48,608 nucleotides of DNA from a bacterium (GTDB taxonomy: Bacteria > UBP15 > UBA6099), in NCBI GenBank assembly GCA_029564595.1, contig JAKQPS010000191.1, positions 1 to 48,608 of the forward strand, written 5' to 3'. Both the position numbers and the translations under genes were made by a program. Shown here piece after piece: positions 41,138 through 48,583 of the stretch. Every line of letters starts with the position of its first letter. The first letter of the stretch is position 1. The notes under the pieces were generated by a model. That model saw only the letters and a program-made list of their open reading frames with translations. It had not been told where the DNA came from and ran no database searches.

Positions 41138-41338
41138 GTTATCGCTAGTCAAAGCATCAAAAAACCTGCGAAAATACATTGCCCCTAAATGACCGCGTAA
41201 CCCGCTATTTAGCAGTCGAATAAGACGGAATGCCATCCTGTAGTCGATATGAAACAAAAGCGAGCGTGATAGCTAAAGGGTTGAGGAATGTTAGTAATTG
41301 GACATGTAAAATTGTCGCAGAAAAAAAACCACGGATGG

Positions 41339-41367
41339 TTGACAGGGTATCTGTTAGCCGATATAAT
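41339..41367 (+). promoter_or_regulatory. Perfect consensus promoter of the MerR-like gene
   Basis: TTGACA (41339-41344), exactly 17 bases, TATAAT (41362-41367): a full sigma-70 consensus. Transcription would start near 41374, about 28 bases before the ATG. Such a strong site normally needs a repressor, or marks recently arrived DNA; the MerR-like product itself may bind here. Confidence 0.8.
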
Positions 41368-41402
41368 AACTGTAAAGGCTTACGGCTATGGAGGGTTGTT
41401 TC

Positions 41403-41918
41403 ATGTCTAAACCGATTAAGGAATGGCTGACGCAGGAAGAGCTTGAGGCGGAGCTTAAGCGAGCGGGCGTTGACCTCGCAGAGGAGCGCAGCAATCGGAA
41501 TGTTCGCCGAGTTCTTTATTATTACAGGTACAAAGGGCTGATCACGCCGCCTATCCGAAAAATGGTCGGCAAGCGGCTCACTCTTTTTTATCACAACATA
41601 GTGGTCAGCGAATTTCTCACCATCCGCTTGCTCAAAGCGCGGGGAAAGTCTCTTGATGATATAGCCGAATACATGAATAAGGGGGCGAGGGCGGAATTCG
41701 TCTCGAGCGTCTGCGACGCCGTGCGGGAAGTTGAGGCGCGTTTCGGATTTGAGCAAGACACGGACATGATGACGATGTCCGCGCTGAGCAAAGACGGTCA
41801 GTTCATCTACCTGAAAGCGAAGAAGAAAAATGTGAAGGCGATAAGAGAAGCGCTGCGACGGATAGGCTTCGAGCCTGACTCGCTCACGAGCGAAGACATT
41901 GATGGGATGGTGAAATAA
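41403..41918 (+). CDS. MerR-like DNA-binding regulator
   Basis: 171 residues. The segment VRRVLYYYRYKGLITPPIRK...LFYHNIVVSEFLTIRLLKARGKSLDDIAEYMNKG (about 34-93, quoted with a gap) follows the MerR winged-helix pattern: YYxxxGLI.P, a second helix-turn, then LK..G.SLDDI. The C-terminal 75 residues end in a small alpha/beta segment with no Cys cluster or known effector site. An ATG at 41388 precedes the SD (GGAGGG, 41390-41395), so 41403 is the start. First gene of the island; likely autoregulated from the consensus promoter. Confidence 0.7.
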   Translation: MSKPIKEWLTQEELEAELKRAGVDLAEERSNRNVRRVLYYYRYKGLITPPIRKMVGKRLTLFYHNIVVSEFLTIRLLKARGKSLDDIAEYMNKGARAEFVSSVCDAVREVEARFGFEQDTDMMTMSALSKDGQFIYLKAKKKNVKAIREALRRIGFEPDSLTSEDIDGMVK

Positions 41919-42044
41919 AAATTTGCCGTCTAACTGTAAGGGTGTACAAAATAGCAAAGGGTCGATGCCGAGATTGCTTTGAATGCAGTCTTACATTTCA
42001 TATATAAACAAGCAGACAAAATTGATTAAAAAGGAGAATATGCC

Positions 42045-42458
42045 ATGACAGAAGAACTGTACTTGAAAAAGCTCAACTGGTTTAAAGAAAATGAGAAGCC
42101 GGAAGTTGTTCTATTTGTTACGGATTATGAGCCGCGCACAAGAATTGTTATTGCATGGACTAACACCAAGACCACTATGCTAAAAAACATCAGCCCTCTA
42201 AAAACCAACGTCGAAAGCGAAATATGGGATTGGCTATGGCAAAACACGGCATTTTCCTTGGATGAACTCAGGATGAAAAGCTCTGTTTCGTCACTTGAGA
42301 TAGACAGATTGCTCCGGCCTCTTGTGGCAAACAGGCTCATATATCCGGATGGCACGGTGAACTCCTTCGTCCAGCGGTATCTCAGAGAGAGGGTGCTCAA
42401 GCTTTTCGATGCAAAACATAAAACAACCGCAACTAAACGCAATAAAATAGCATATTAG
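42045..42458 (+). CDS. Small protein of unknown function, possible winged helix
   Basis: 137 residues, not recognised. The N-terminal half (to about 50) has alternating beta-like strings (PEVVLFVTDYEP, RIVIAWTNTK). The second half (about 58-120) looks like a winged helix: EIWDWLWQNTAFSLDELRMKSSVSSLEIDRLLRPLVANRLIYPDGTV. The end is Lys/Thr rich. AAGGAGAA lies about 7 bases before the ATG. It stands alone between the regulator and the radical SAM operon, with its own short gaps on both sides (126 and 97 bases). Confidence 0.6.
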   Translation: MTEELYLKKLNWFKENEKPEVVLFVTDYEPRTRIVIAWTNTKTTMLKNISPLKTNVESEIWDWLWQNTAFSLDELRMKSSVSSLEIDRLLRPLVANRLIYPDGTVNSFVQRYLRERVLKLFDAKHKTTATKRNKIAY

Positions 42459-42466
42459 CATCTATA

Positions 42467-42494
42467 TTTACAAAAGCGGGACGAACGATATACT
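42467..42494 (+). promoter_or_regulatory. Candidate promoter of the radical SAM operon
   Basis: TTTACA (42467-42472), 16 bases, TATACT (42489-42494): five of six matches in both boxes. Leader about 55 bases, with AAAGGAG before the GTG start. Confidence 0.5.
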
Positions 42495-42555
42495 AAGAAA
42501 TGGCATCTAAATATTTGTACAATTATTGCAGATGGTTTAAGAAAGGAGCTGAAAA

Positions 42556-43308
42556 GTGAGACTTATCTATGAGCCTAAAGGTCGCGCGCGGGAATATGCT
42601 CCCCTTGCCGCCAACCTGTATACGTCCTGCACACACGGTTGTCTCTACTGCTATGCTCCAAGGTGTATGCAACGGAACCGCGAACTTTTTCACACTTGCG
42701 CAAATGTAAGAAAGAACGCTCTCAAGCTTTTCGCCTCTGACTGTGCGGAATATGCAAAAATGCGACTAACGGAGCCTGTATTGATGTCCTTTGTAAGCGA
42801 TCCATATCAACCTGATGAACTTGAGTTGAGAATCACCCGAAAAGCTCTCGAAATCGCAGCCGAGCACAAAGCGCCGATACAGATATTGACTAAGGGGGGC
42901 ACAAGAGCGATATCGGATTTTCCGCTTCTCGCGGCGACAGGCGCGCAGGCTGCTTTTGCTTGCACATTAACGGTGTGCGATAAATCGTGGGCCGCAAAGC
43001 TCGAACCGCAAGCGGCAGAACCGGAAGACCGGTTGAACGCGTTGAAAGCCGCATATAACGCCGGAATAACCACTTGGGTTTCTTTCGAACCGTCGATTGA
43101 TGAGAAATCAGTTATTGAATTCATCAGATTGTCTCATTCTTATGTTGACCTGTATAAAGTAGGCGCGATCAGCGGCGATAAAACATTGTCCACGATAAGC
43201 AACTGGCGCGATTACGCGTCGAACGTTATCAATGAACTCGAAAAGCATGAAAAGAAATATATCATTAAGAGCGATCTCAAGAAAGAGATGACTCCTAATG
43301 GCGACTAA
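42556..43308 (+). CDS. SPL-family radical SAM protein (phage type)
   Basis: 250 residues. The 4Fe-4S/SAM motif is C25-x3-C29-x2-C32 (CTHGCLYCYAP). Strings such as IYEPKGRAREYAPLAANLY, LMSFVSDPYQP, IQILTKGG and TWVSFEP are those of the spore-photoproduct-lyase-like radical SAM proteins that are common in phages and prophages; their reaction is not known. The start is GTG at 42556 with AAAGGAG at the right distance. Its 3' end overlaps the ParB-like gene by 11 bases, so the two are coupled. Confidence 0.85.
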   Translation: MRLIYEPKGRAREYAPLAANLYTSCTHGCLYCYAPRCMQRNRELFHTCANVRKNALKLFASDCAEYAKMRLTEPVLMSFVSDPYQPDELELRITRKALEIAAEHKAPIQILTKGGTRAISDFPLLAATGAQAAFACTLTVCDKSWAAKLEPQAAEPEDRLNALKAAYNAGITTWVSFEPSIDEKSVIEFIRLSHSYVDLYKVGAISGDKTLSTISNWRDYASNVINELEKHEKKYIIKSDLKKEMTPNGD

Positions 43309-43897
43309 AAACAAAATAAACATTGTTACAATGAGGCTGGAGGCATTGACGCCCGCTGACTATAATCCGCGTAAAATCACGCGATTGGCAAAACGCGGTT
43401 TGAGAAAATCCATCGAGACATTCGGATACGTCGACCCCATAATATGGAACAAACGCTCAGGCAAAATTATATCAGGCCATCAACGGTACGCCACGCTTGT
43501 TGAAATGCACGGAAAGGATTATGAGGTTGAGGTCAACGTGGTTGACGTGGACGATCAGACTGAAAAGGCGATGAATATTGCTTTGAACAATGCAGAAATA
43601 CAGGGAGTCTTCGATTCGGACGCTCTTGATAAATTGTTGCAGGACATAATTGAATTCCCGGAATATATCGATTTGAATTTTGATCTAATACATCCGCAAA
43701 ATCATAATAAACCCGAGATCGGCATCATCAGCAAAGACCCATTATTATATCCTAATTGGATTGTGATAAGATATGACAATTGCCAGCTTGGCGGTAATAA
43801 AATTAAGAGCATCAAGAAAGAAATCGAGAAGACGGGCGCAAAAATGATATGTTCTGAAAACCTAAACGACGAGAAAGAAAAATCAAAACATGCCTAA
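43298..43897 (+). CDS. ParB-like domain protein
   Basis: 199 residues. The N-terminal two thirds match the ParB/sulfiredoxin-like fold: LTPADYNPRKIT (NPR 23-25), SIETFGYVDPIIWNKRSG, and IISGHQRYATL with GHQR at 60-63, the nucleotide-binding box. NIALNNAEIQGVFD is typical of the version that forms the N-terminus of phage adenine methyltransferases. Here that domain stands alone, with a Lys-rich tail, next to a separate methyltransferase-like gene. ParB-like domains bind CTP/ATP and some are nucleases. Role here unknown. Confidence 0.8.
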   Translation: MATKNKINIVTMRLEALTPADYNPRKITRLAKRGLRKSIETFGYVDPIIWNKRSGKIISGHQRYATLVEMHGKDYEVEVNVVDVDDQTEKAMNIALNNAEIQGVFDSDALDKLLQDIIEFPEYIDLNFDLIHPQNHNKPEIGIISKDPLLYPNWIVIRYDNCQLGGNKIKSIKKEIEKTGAKMICSENLNDEKEKSKHA

Positions 43898-44462
43898 GGA
43901 CAACACTGCAAAAGAAACAAAACTTGTGTTAAGAGAAAGCATGCTCCCGGAACACCCCCGTGTGCTTGATTTATTCTGTGGCAACGGCGTTATGTACAGA
44001 TCTCTATATGAAGAGCGCTCTGTCAGATATTTAGGTATTGATAAATCAAAAATATTCAATGCTGAACTTTGTATAAAAATAGATAACGAGAAATGGTTGC
44101 TCAATAACAAAATAGACTGCTTCAATGTGTTTGACATCGACGCATATAGTTCTCCGGGCAAGTATTACAGCCTCATACTGAGCCGCATTGCAGTGATAAA
44201 TGAACCATTAATATTATTTTCGACCGACGGCGCTCTGATAAGTTTCAGAATCAATACGAAGCTTCCATGCGAATATCTTATTTCTGAAGGAATAAGTCCT
44301 GATTTTCAGATACCCGGACTATATAATTATTACGAAGACATTCATTCGACATACATAAAAAAGCTTGAATTGAACTACCCTGTCAAGGTTGATGAAATAA
44401 AAGTCTCTTATAACGACACGAAAACCACAGCATACTGGGGATTCAGATTGTTGCCTGTTTGA
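43890..44462 (+). CDS. Methyltransferase-like (class I SAM fold) protein
   Basis: 190 residues, AT-rich gene. VLDLFCGNGVMY (25-36) is motif I and YLGID (48-51, Asp 51) motif II of a Rossmann methyltransferase. FDIDAYSSP (81-89) takes the motif IV position and recalls the DxDPYGSP box of Trm1-like tRNA methyltransferases, not the DPPY box of DNA adenine enzymes. The rest (IPGLYNYYEDIHSTYIKK) I cannot place. It overlaps the ParB-like gene by 8 bases. RNA or DNA as substrate is open; protein length is at the short end for an active enzyme. Confidence 0.65.
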   Translation: MPKDNTAKETKLVLRESMLPEHPRVLDLFCGNGVMYRSLYEERSVRYLGIDKSKIFNAELCIKIDNEKWLLNNKIDCFNVFDIDAYSSPGKYYSLILSRIAVINEPLILFSTDGALISFRINTKLPCEYLISEGISPDFQIPGLYNYYEDIHSTYIKKLELNYPVKVDEIKVSYNDTKTTAYWGFRLLPV

Positions 44463-44519
44463 ATCTTGAACTGCGTAATAGATGACAATATACGAAGAAT
44501 CGTATTGAAGGGGAATAGA

Positions 44520-44975
44520 ATGAAGAATAGTCAGTCAACACTATTTCCAGAATATGAGGTGAAGAAATATAAAGAACCGGCGCTCGTAAGCGCATGTTTT
44601 CTTGGTATTCCATGCCGATGGCACGGAAGAAGAGCGAAGAAGCGGGATAAACTTATCGAAAAACTGAAAGAGAAATATGTGCTTATTCCGGTTTGTCCCG
44701 AGCAGCTTGGCGGAATGCCGACTCCGCGCACCAGCGAGTACCTGAAGGGGACCGGCGCGCAGGTCCTCGACGAGGGTCTCCGGATTATCGCACCCGAAAC
44801 ATGGGAAGATGTCACAGTCTATCACGTGAAAGGCGCTGAATATGTTCTTGAAATTGCGCGAATAGTCGGAGCGGATGTTGCATATCTAAAAAGCGGAAGC
44901 CCATCCTGCGACAGGGAAGGCGTGGCCGGAGAAGTATTGAAAAGAGGCGGAGTGAAGGTTGTGAAGGTTGGATAG
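44520..44975 (+). CDS. DUF523 / TudS-like desulfidase family protein
   Basis: 151 residues. DUF523 marks: VSACFLGIPCRWHG (C26, C32), PVCPEQLGGMPTPR (C59) and LKSGSPSC (C130). Members of DUF523 include TudS, an Fe-S enzyme that removes sulfur from 2-thiouracil, in which three conserved Cys hold the cluster; this protein has the residues for that. The ATG at 44520 is preceded by AAGGGG; the frame is open to 44466 without an SD. It sits between two radical SAM genes, an arrangement reminiscent of DUF523/YbgA genes next to photolyase in other bacteria. Confidence 0.82.
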   Translation: MKNSQSTLFPEYEVKKYKEPALVSACFLGIPCRWHGRRAKKRDKLIEKLKEKYVLIPVCPEQLGGMPTPRTSEYLKGTGAQVLDEGLRIIAPETWEDVTVYHVKGAEYVLEIARIVGADVAYLKSGSPSCDREGVAGEVLKRGGVKVVKVG

Positions 44976-45025
44976 TACATGGTTTTTAGACGAGGTCGCT
45001 GTCGTCGAACAAAGGTTGAAATCTG

Positions 45026-46204
45026 TTGTTGTCAGATAAACAATTAATAATGGATTTATTTGCATCCGAAAGTCCAAATCGCGGATTGCCGATTGATTAC
45101 ACCCCGGTGAAGGCGCCTTTCTTTGAGCCGGAAAGAATTATTCTGGCAAAGGGGAGCATGGAGACGGAAATCCGGCGGCGATTTGTCGAGTCTATAATTT
45201 CTTTGTATCCGGGGGCGCTGGTTATTGATCGCCGGGACATCCCTCACAATAAAGTGTCTTTTGATGAAAAGAATCCGGTTGAAAGGCTCGCCGCAGGCAA
45301 AAAGACTCTTGTTTTTGGAGAACACAAAAGCGCAGTCCGGTTTAGCGACGAGGAAGGCAACACTTGCCCCAACTACTGGCACTTCTCGCCTTATGGATTC
45401 TGTCCTTATGGATGCAAGTATTGCTACCTTGCCGGAACGCTTGGCGTGTGGCATTCGCCGACGGTAAAGATTTTCGTGAACATCGAGGAAATTGTTGAGC
45501 AGATTGATAAAATCGCGAAAAAACTTTCCTCGCCAACCGCTTTTTATGTCGGTAAACTCCAGGACGGATTGGCTCTCGATCCGCTTACCGGGTTCTCGAA
45601 GGTTCTGGTTCCATTCTTCGCGGCGCATGAATTCGCGAGACAGGTCATTCTCACGAAATCCGACAGCGTTGAAAACCTGTTGAATCTGGAACACAAAGGA
45701 AAAACCATAGTAACATGGAGCCTGAACCCGCCTGAGATCGCGGAGAAATACGAAGAGAATGTTCCTTCTATTGAGCGTCGCATGGAAGCCATGAAAAAGT
45801 GCGCCGCTGCGGGGTATCCGGTCAGGGCGGTGATTATGCCGGTGATCCCTGTTGATAACTGGGAGACGCTATACGGACCATTCGTGAAAAAACTTGTTTC
45901 GGAAATTCCGCTTGAAAGACTTACCATCGGTGGAATCTGCATATATAAAAATGCGCGCCGCCTGATGGAAAATAAAATTGGGGCGAAAAACTGTATCTCA
46001 GGACAAATTGACAAAGCAACCGAATCCGAAGACGGTCGCGCCCGGTATTATTCAGAAACAAGGCATAAGATGTATCACCTGATCTCAAGAATAGTGCAGG
46101 AAACAAACCCTGAAACAACAGTTGCCCTGTGCCTCGAAGAGCCGGATGTATGGGAGAAACTTGGTCTGACAAATAATCTTGGCCGCTGCAATTGTGTACT
46201 TTGA
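45026..46204 (+). CDS. Second SPL-family radical SAM protein
   Basis: Up to 392 residues. Radical SAM motif C126-x3-C130-x2-C133 (CPYGCKYCYLAGTLG), then VKIFVNIEEI and VTWSLNPPEIAEKYE, as in spore photoproduct lyase relatives. True SPL uses an extra Cys a little over 40 residues after the cluster as hydrogen donor; I see none here before about residue 263, so UV-lesion repair by the SPL chemistry is doubtful. The C-terminus ends CNCVL. The start is uncertain: TTG at 45026 or 45029 (AAAGG upstream) or ATG at 45050 (no SD). 50 bases after the DUF523 gene. Confidence 0.82.
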   Translation: MLSDKQLIMDLFASESPNRGLPIDYTPVKAPFFEPERIILAKGSMETEIRRRFVESIISLYPGALVIDRRDIPHNKVSFDEKNPVERLAAGKKTLVFGEHKSAVRFSDEEGNTCPNYWHFSPYGFCPYGCKYCYLAGTLGVWHSPTVKIFVNIEEIVEQIDKIAKKLSSPTAFYVGKLQDGLALDPLTGFSKVLVPFFAAHEFARQVILTKSDSVENLLNLEHKGKTIVTWSLNPPEIAEKYEENVPSIERRMEAMKKCAAAGYPVRAVIMPVIPVDNWETLYGPFVKKLVSEIPLERLTIGGICIYKNARRLMENKIGAKNCISGQIDKATESEDGRARYYSETRHKMYHLISRIVQETNPETTVALCLEEPDVWEKLGLTNNLGRCNCVL

Positions 46205-46310
46205 GATTCTGGCAATTAATTGATTACGAGATAAATGAACATATATAATGAAAACAGCTTTTGTTTTCATTCAGTCGGAATTCGGATGTTTTCGATGGAG
46301 TTTGCACATA

Positions 46311-47765
46311 ATGGTCAGAAATATGAATCTCAATGAACTGAAAAAACTTGTTGCTGGTGGAGAGTCCGAACGCACGGAGTTCAAGAAATCCACAGGACAG
46401 CGGACCGAAGCCGCGAAAACTATCTGCGCCATGCTGAACAGTCTTGGAGGTTTTCTCCTATTCGGGGTCATGGACAATGGTGATATTACCGGCCAGCAGG
46501 TTTCCGGAAAGACTTTGGAGGATATCGCGGAAGAAGTGCGGCGCATCGAGCCGCCAGCACTGCCAGATATCGAAACTGTACCCGTGAAAGGCGGCAAAGC
46601 AGTTATTGTCGTTCGTGTCCCCGGCGGCGGAGGTCCATATACATACGACGGCAGAGCATACATGCGGCACGGCCCAACGACTCGCCGGATGCCGCAACAA
46701 CGTTACGAACGCTTGCTTCTGGAACGAATGCACGCCGCCAACCGATGGGAAAATCAAGTTGCACATGATTTCAAAATCGGCGATCTCGACAAAAACGAGA
46801 TATTCAGGACCGTCGAAGAGGCAGTCCGCAGAAACCGATTGGATGATCCCGATACCCGTAACACCAAGGAACTTCTCAGGGGTCTCGGTCTCCTCAATCA
46901 GGATGAACTATTGAACGCGGCTGTCGTTCTTTTTGCAAAGCCGGATCGTTTGCTGCCCAATTATCCGCAATGTCATTTGAAGCTGGCTCGTTTCAGAGGA
47001 ACTTCGAAATCTGAATTCATAGATAACAGACAGGAGTATGGGAATGCTTTTGATTTGCTCCAGAGAGCGCAACGATTCCTGCGCGATCACCTGCCAGTGG
47101 CCGGTCGCATCGTGCCTGAACTTTTCGAGCGCATTGATGATCCATTGTATCCGGTGCTTGCTCTCCGTGAAGCCATTGCAAATGCGATCTGTCATCGTGA
47201 CTATAGCATCGCAGGTGGTGCCGTGAGCATTGCCCTTTTCGACGACCGCTTGGAGATATCCAGTACGGGTATTCTCCCGTTTGACATTAAACCCGTCGAC
47301 CTTTTTCGGCCGCACGCATCCCGACCATGGAATCCACTAATAGCGCAGGTGTTCTATCGCCGCGGTATCATTGAAACATGGGGACGCGGAACAATCAAAA
47401 TGCGAGATCTCACCGTTGCGGCGGGACTGCCCAAGCCGGAAATCGAGTGCCCGCCAGGAGAAGTCGTTGTTCGTTTCCGGCCTTCCTCAGGCCGGTCTCA
47501 TATTCATAAGATATCTTCTGGGGCAGAGTCAAAAGCAGAGTCGGGGGCAGAGTCAAAAGCAGAGTCGCTCAGAAGATCAATATTGTCTCTTCTATCCAAT
47601 GGTCCGCTGTCAAAATCAGAAATTGCGTCGGGGCTTGGAATTAATAAAATATCTGGAAATTTCAATGATACAGTACGTAATATGATGAAAGAAGGTTTCA
47701 TCGAATATACGATGCCGGAAAAACCGCAGAGTCGCCTGCAAAAGTATAAACTGTCAGCAAAATAA
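46311..47765 (+). CDS. AlbA_2 / HATPase ATP-binding regulator (RecG-like annotation type)
   Basis: 484 residues. N-terminal AlbA_2 (Schlafen-like) domain: ESERTEFKKSTGQ, ICAMLNSLGGFLLFGVMDNGDITG. A central HATPase_c_4-type domain has REAIANAICHRDYS (from 286) as N box and ETWGRGTIKM as G2 box. A linker with a 24-bp tandem duplication (GAESKAES twice) leads to a C-terminal winged helix (about 425-484). These proteins are often called 'RecG-like' but are probably ATP-dependent transcription or defence regulators. The ATG at 46311 (GGAG 10 bases upstream) fits better than 46248; 46323 is also possible. Last complete gene of the island. Confidence 0.85.
   Translation: MVRNMNLNELKKLVAGGESERTEFKKSTGQRTEAAKTICAMLNSLGGFLLFGVMDNGDITGQQVSGKTLEDIAEEVRRIEPPALPDIETVPVKGGKAVIVVRVPGGGGPYTYDGRAYMRHGPTTRRMPQQRYERLLLERMHAANRWENQVAHDFKIGDLDKNEIFRTVEEAVRRNRLDDPDTRNTKELLRGLGLLNQDELLNAAVVLFAKPDRLLPNYPQCHLKLARFRGTSKSEFIDNRQEYGNAFDLLQRAQRFLRDHLPVAGRIVPELFERIDDPLYPVLALREAIANAICHRDYSIAGGAVSIALFDDRLEISSTGILPFDIKPVDLFRPHASRPWNPLIAQVFYRRGIIETWGRGTIKMRDLTVAAGLPKPEIECPPGEVVVRFRPSSGRSHIHKISSGAESKAESGAESKAESLRRSILSLLSNGPLSKSEIASGLGINKISGNFNDTVRNMMKEGFIEYTMPEKPQSRLQKYKLSAK
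47520..47567 (+). repeat. 24-bp perfect tandem duplication inside the AlbA/HATPase gene
   Basis: The unit GGGGCAGAGTCAAAAGCAGAGTCG occurs at 47520-47543 and again at 47544-47567 (split here only in description; the unit is 24 bases and encodes GAESKAES in frame). It lengthens the linker before the winged helix and could change in copy number by slippage. Confidence 0.85.
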
Positions 47766-47806
47766 GATTCAGGATATAAAGAAGGACGAGGATCCCGGAG
47801 GAAATC

Positions 47807-47845
47807 ATGGCAAATCACGTTATGATCGGCAAAGACGCGCGATAA
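47807..47845 (+). pseudogene. Gene stump: excellent SD and ATG, then stop after 12 codons
   Basis: GGAGGAA (47797-47803) precedes an ATG at 47807, but the frame (MANHVMIGKDAR) stops at 47843-47845 and no frame reopens with similar character. It is probably the front end of a gene lost by deletion at the island edge; a tiny real peptide is less likely. Confidence 0.35.
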
Positions 47846-47902
47846 TGTCACTGAAATGAGCACTATTTGCTGATAATCGTCAGATGTTTTTCTTGCTCTC
47901 TG

Positions 47903-48160
47903 GCTGTTAACCAGACCTGTTAAACAGAGATGGTTGTTAAATAGAGAGCGGTAAAATTGAACCCGAACGATGAATATGACGGAATTCGGTGTCAATAAAT
48001 GCTAATTCCACAGCTATTTTACTGCGAAAAAGACGAAAAGCTGTTAACTAATGGGTTGTTTTTGCACTAAGCTGTTAACCAATGGGTGGGGTTGCTGTTT
48101 CAAAAACATAAAATTTAACAGATTGAGATATCGACCTCCGTTTTGGGCTGTTAACCAGAT
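47903..48160 (+). repeat. Cluster of GCTGTTAACCA repeats
   Basis: The core G-CTGTTAACCA (centre GTTAAC is palindromic) occurs near 47903 and 48147. Close variants lie at about 47917 (CTGTTAAACAG) and 47934 (TTGTTAAATAG). A longer pair, AGCTGTTAACTAATGGGTTG (48039-48058) and AGCTGTTAACCAATGGGTGG (48070-48089), lies 31 bases apart. Iterated sites of this kind suit a DNA-binding protein or a transposon end. Confidence 0.6.
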
Positions 48161-48301
48161 TGTGAATAGTTGCGTATATGCATCTTGGCATCAAATAACT
48201 GACCTCTAAATAATGCCTTTATTCATTGGGCTTTTTACACAGATACATCCATAACAATACGATATGAATCATCATTACGTAAATCTGACAGAGAAACAAA
48301 A

Positions 48302-48437
48302 TTCCCCGGAGACAACCCTCTTCAAACTCCCAAAACCCCGCTTTTTTCTGAAACCCCCTCTGGAGAGAAAACGCAGAGAACCCCGCGCCCAACACCTTAT
48401 CGTGAAATACCCCGCCCGAAAATTTAACAACCTGAGA
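48302..48437 (+). repeat. ~135-bp direct repeat, right copy (B)
   Basis: Same orientation as copy A at 41003-41137, 7.3 kb away; see that entry for the comparison. It bounds the accessory island on the right. The internal stem is weakened in this copy (CTCCCAA against TCTGGAG). Confidence 0.85.
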
Positions 48438-48476
48438 AACCGCTCACAGCCGCCGGGGTATAGAAGCCGGAACCTC

Positions 48477-48583
48477 CCCCCATTGGTTGGACAGAAAATG
48501 GGGGTTTATAAAGTGGGGTTTGGTGTAGGTTTTAGTCTTTTGCCTTTGACTTTGCCTGTTCCTGACGCACGCATCATGCGTGC
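48477..48583. other. Two stem-loops at the right edge
   Basis: CCCCCATT (48477-48484) pairs with AATGGGGG (48497-48504), followed by TTTATAAAG, which could serve as a weak terminator. GCACGCA (48567-48573) pairs with TGCGTGC (48577-48583) and runs into an alternating GC/GT tract. Confidence 0.4.

Larger units (their letters stand above)
40297..41402. other. 1.1-kb non-coding stretch rich in hairpins and repeats
   Basis: No gene is supported. It holds a 15-bp inverted repeat (40375-40429), a GGCGGCAT/ATGCCGCC hairpin (40580-40601), a TTCGTCG/CGACGAA hairpin (40621-40641), a REP-like element (40732-40770), a TATAAT (40909-40914) without a good -35, direct repeat A (41003-41137) and the promoter of the following gene. 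A 51-codon frame starting at 40354 crosses the large hairpin and lacks an SD. Confidence 0.55.

Noticed and set aside
40949-41257. 102-codon leftward frame covering direct repeat A
   Set aside because: A one-base indel in repeat B breaks the frame, so the repeat is conserved as DNA, not as protein.
47903-48160. CRISPR array
   Set aside because: The repeats are short, unequal and irregularly spaced, and no cas genes are near.
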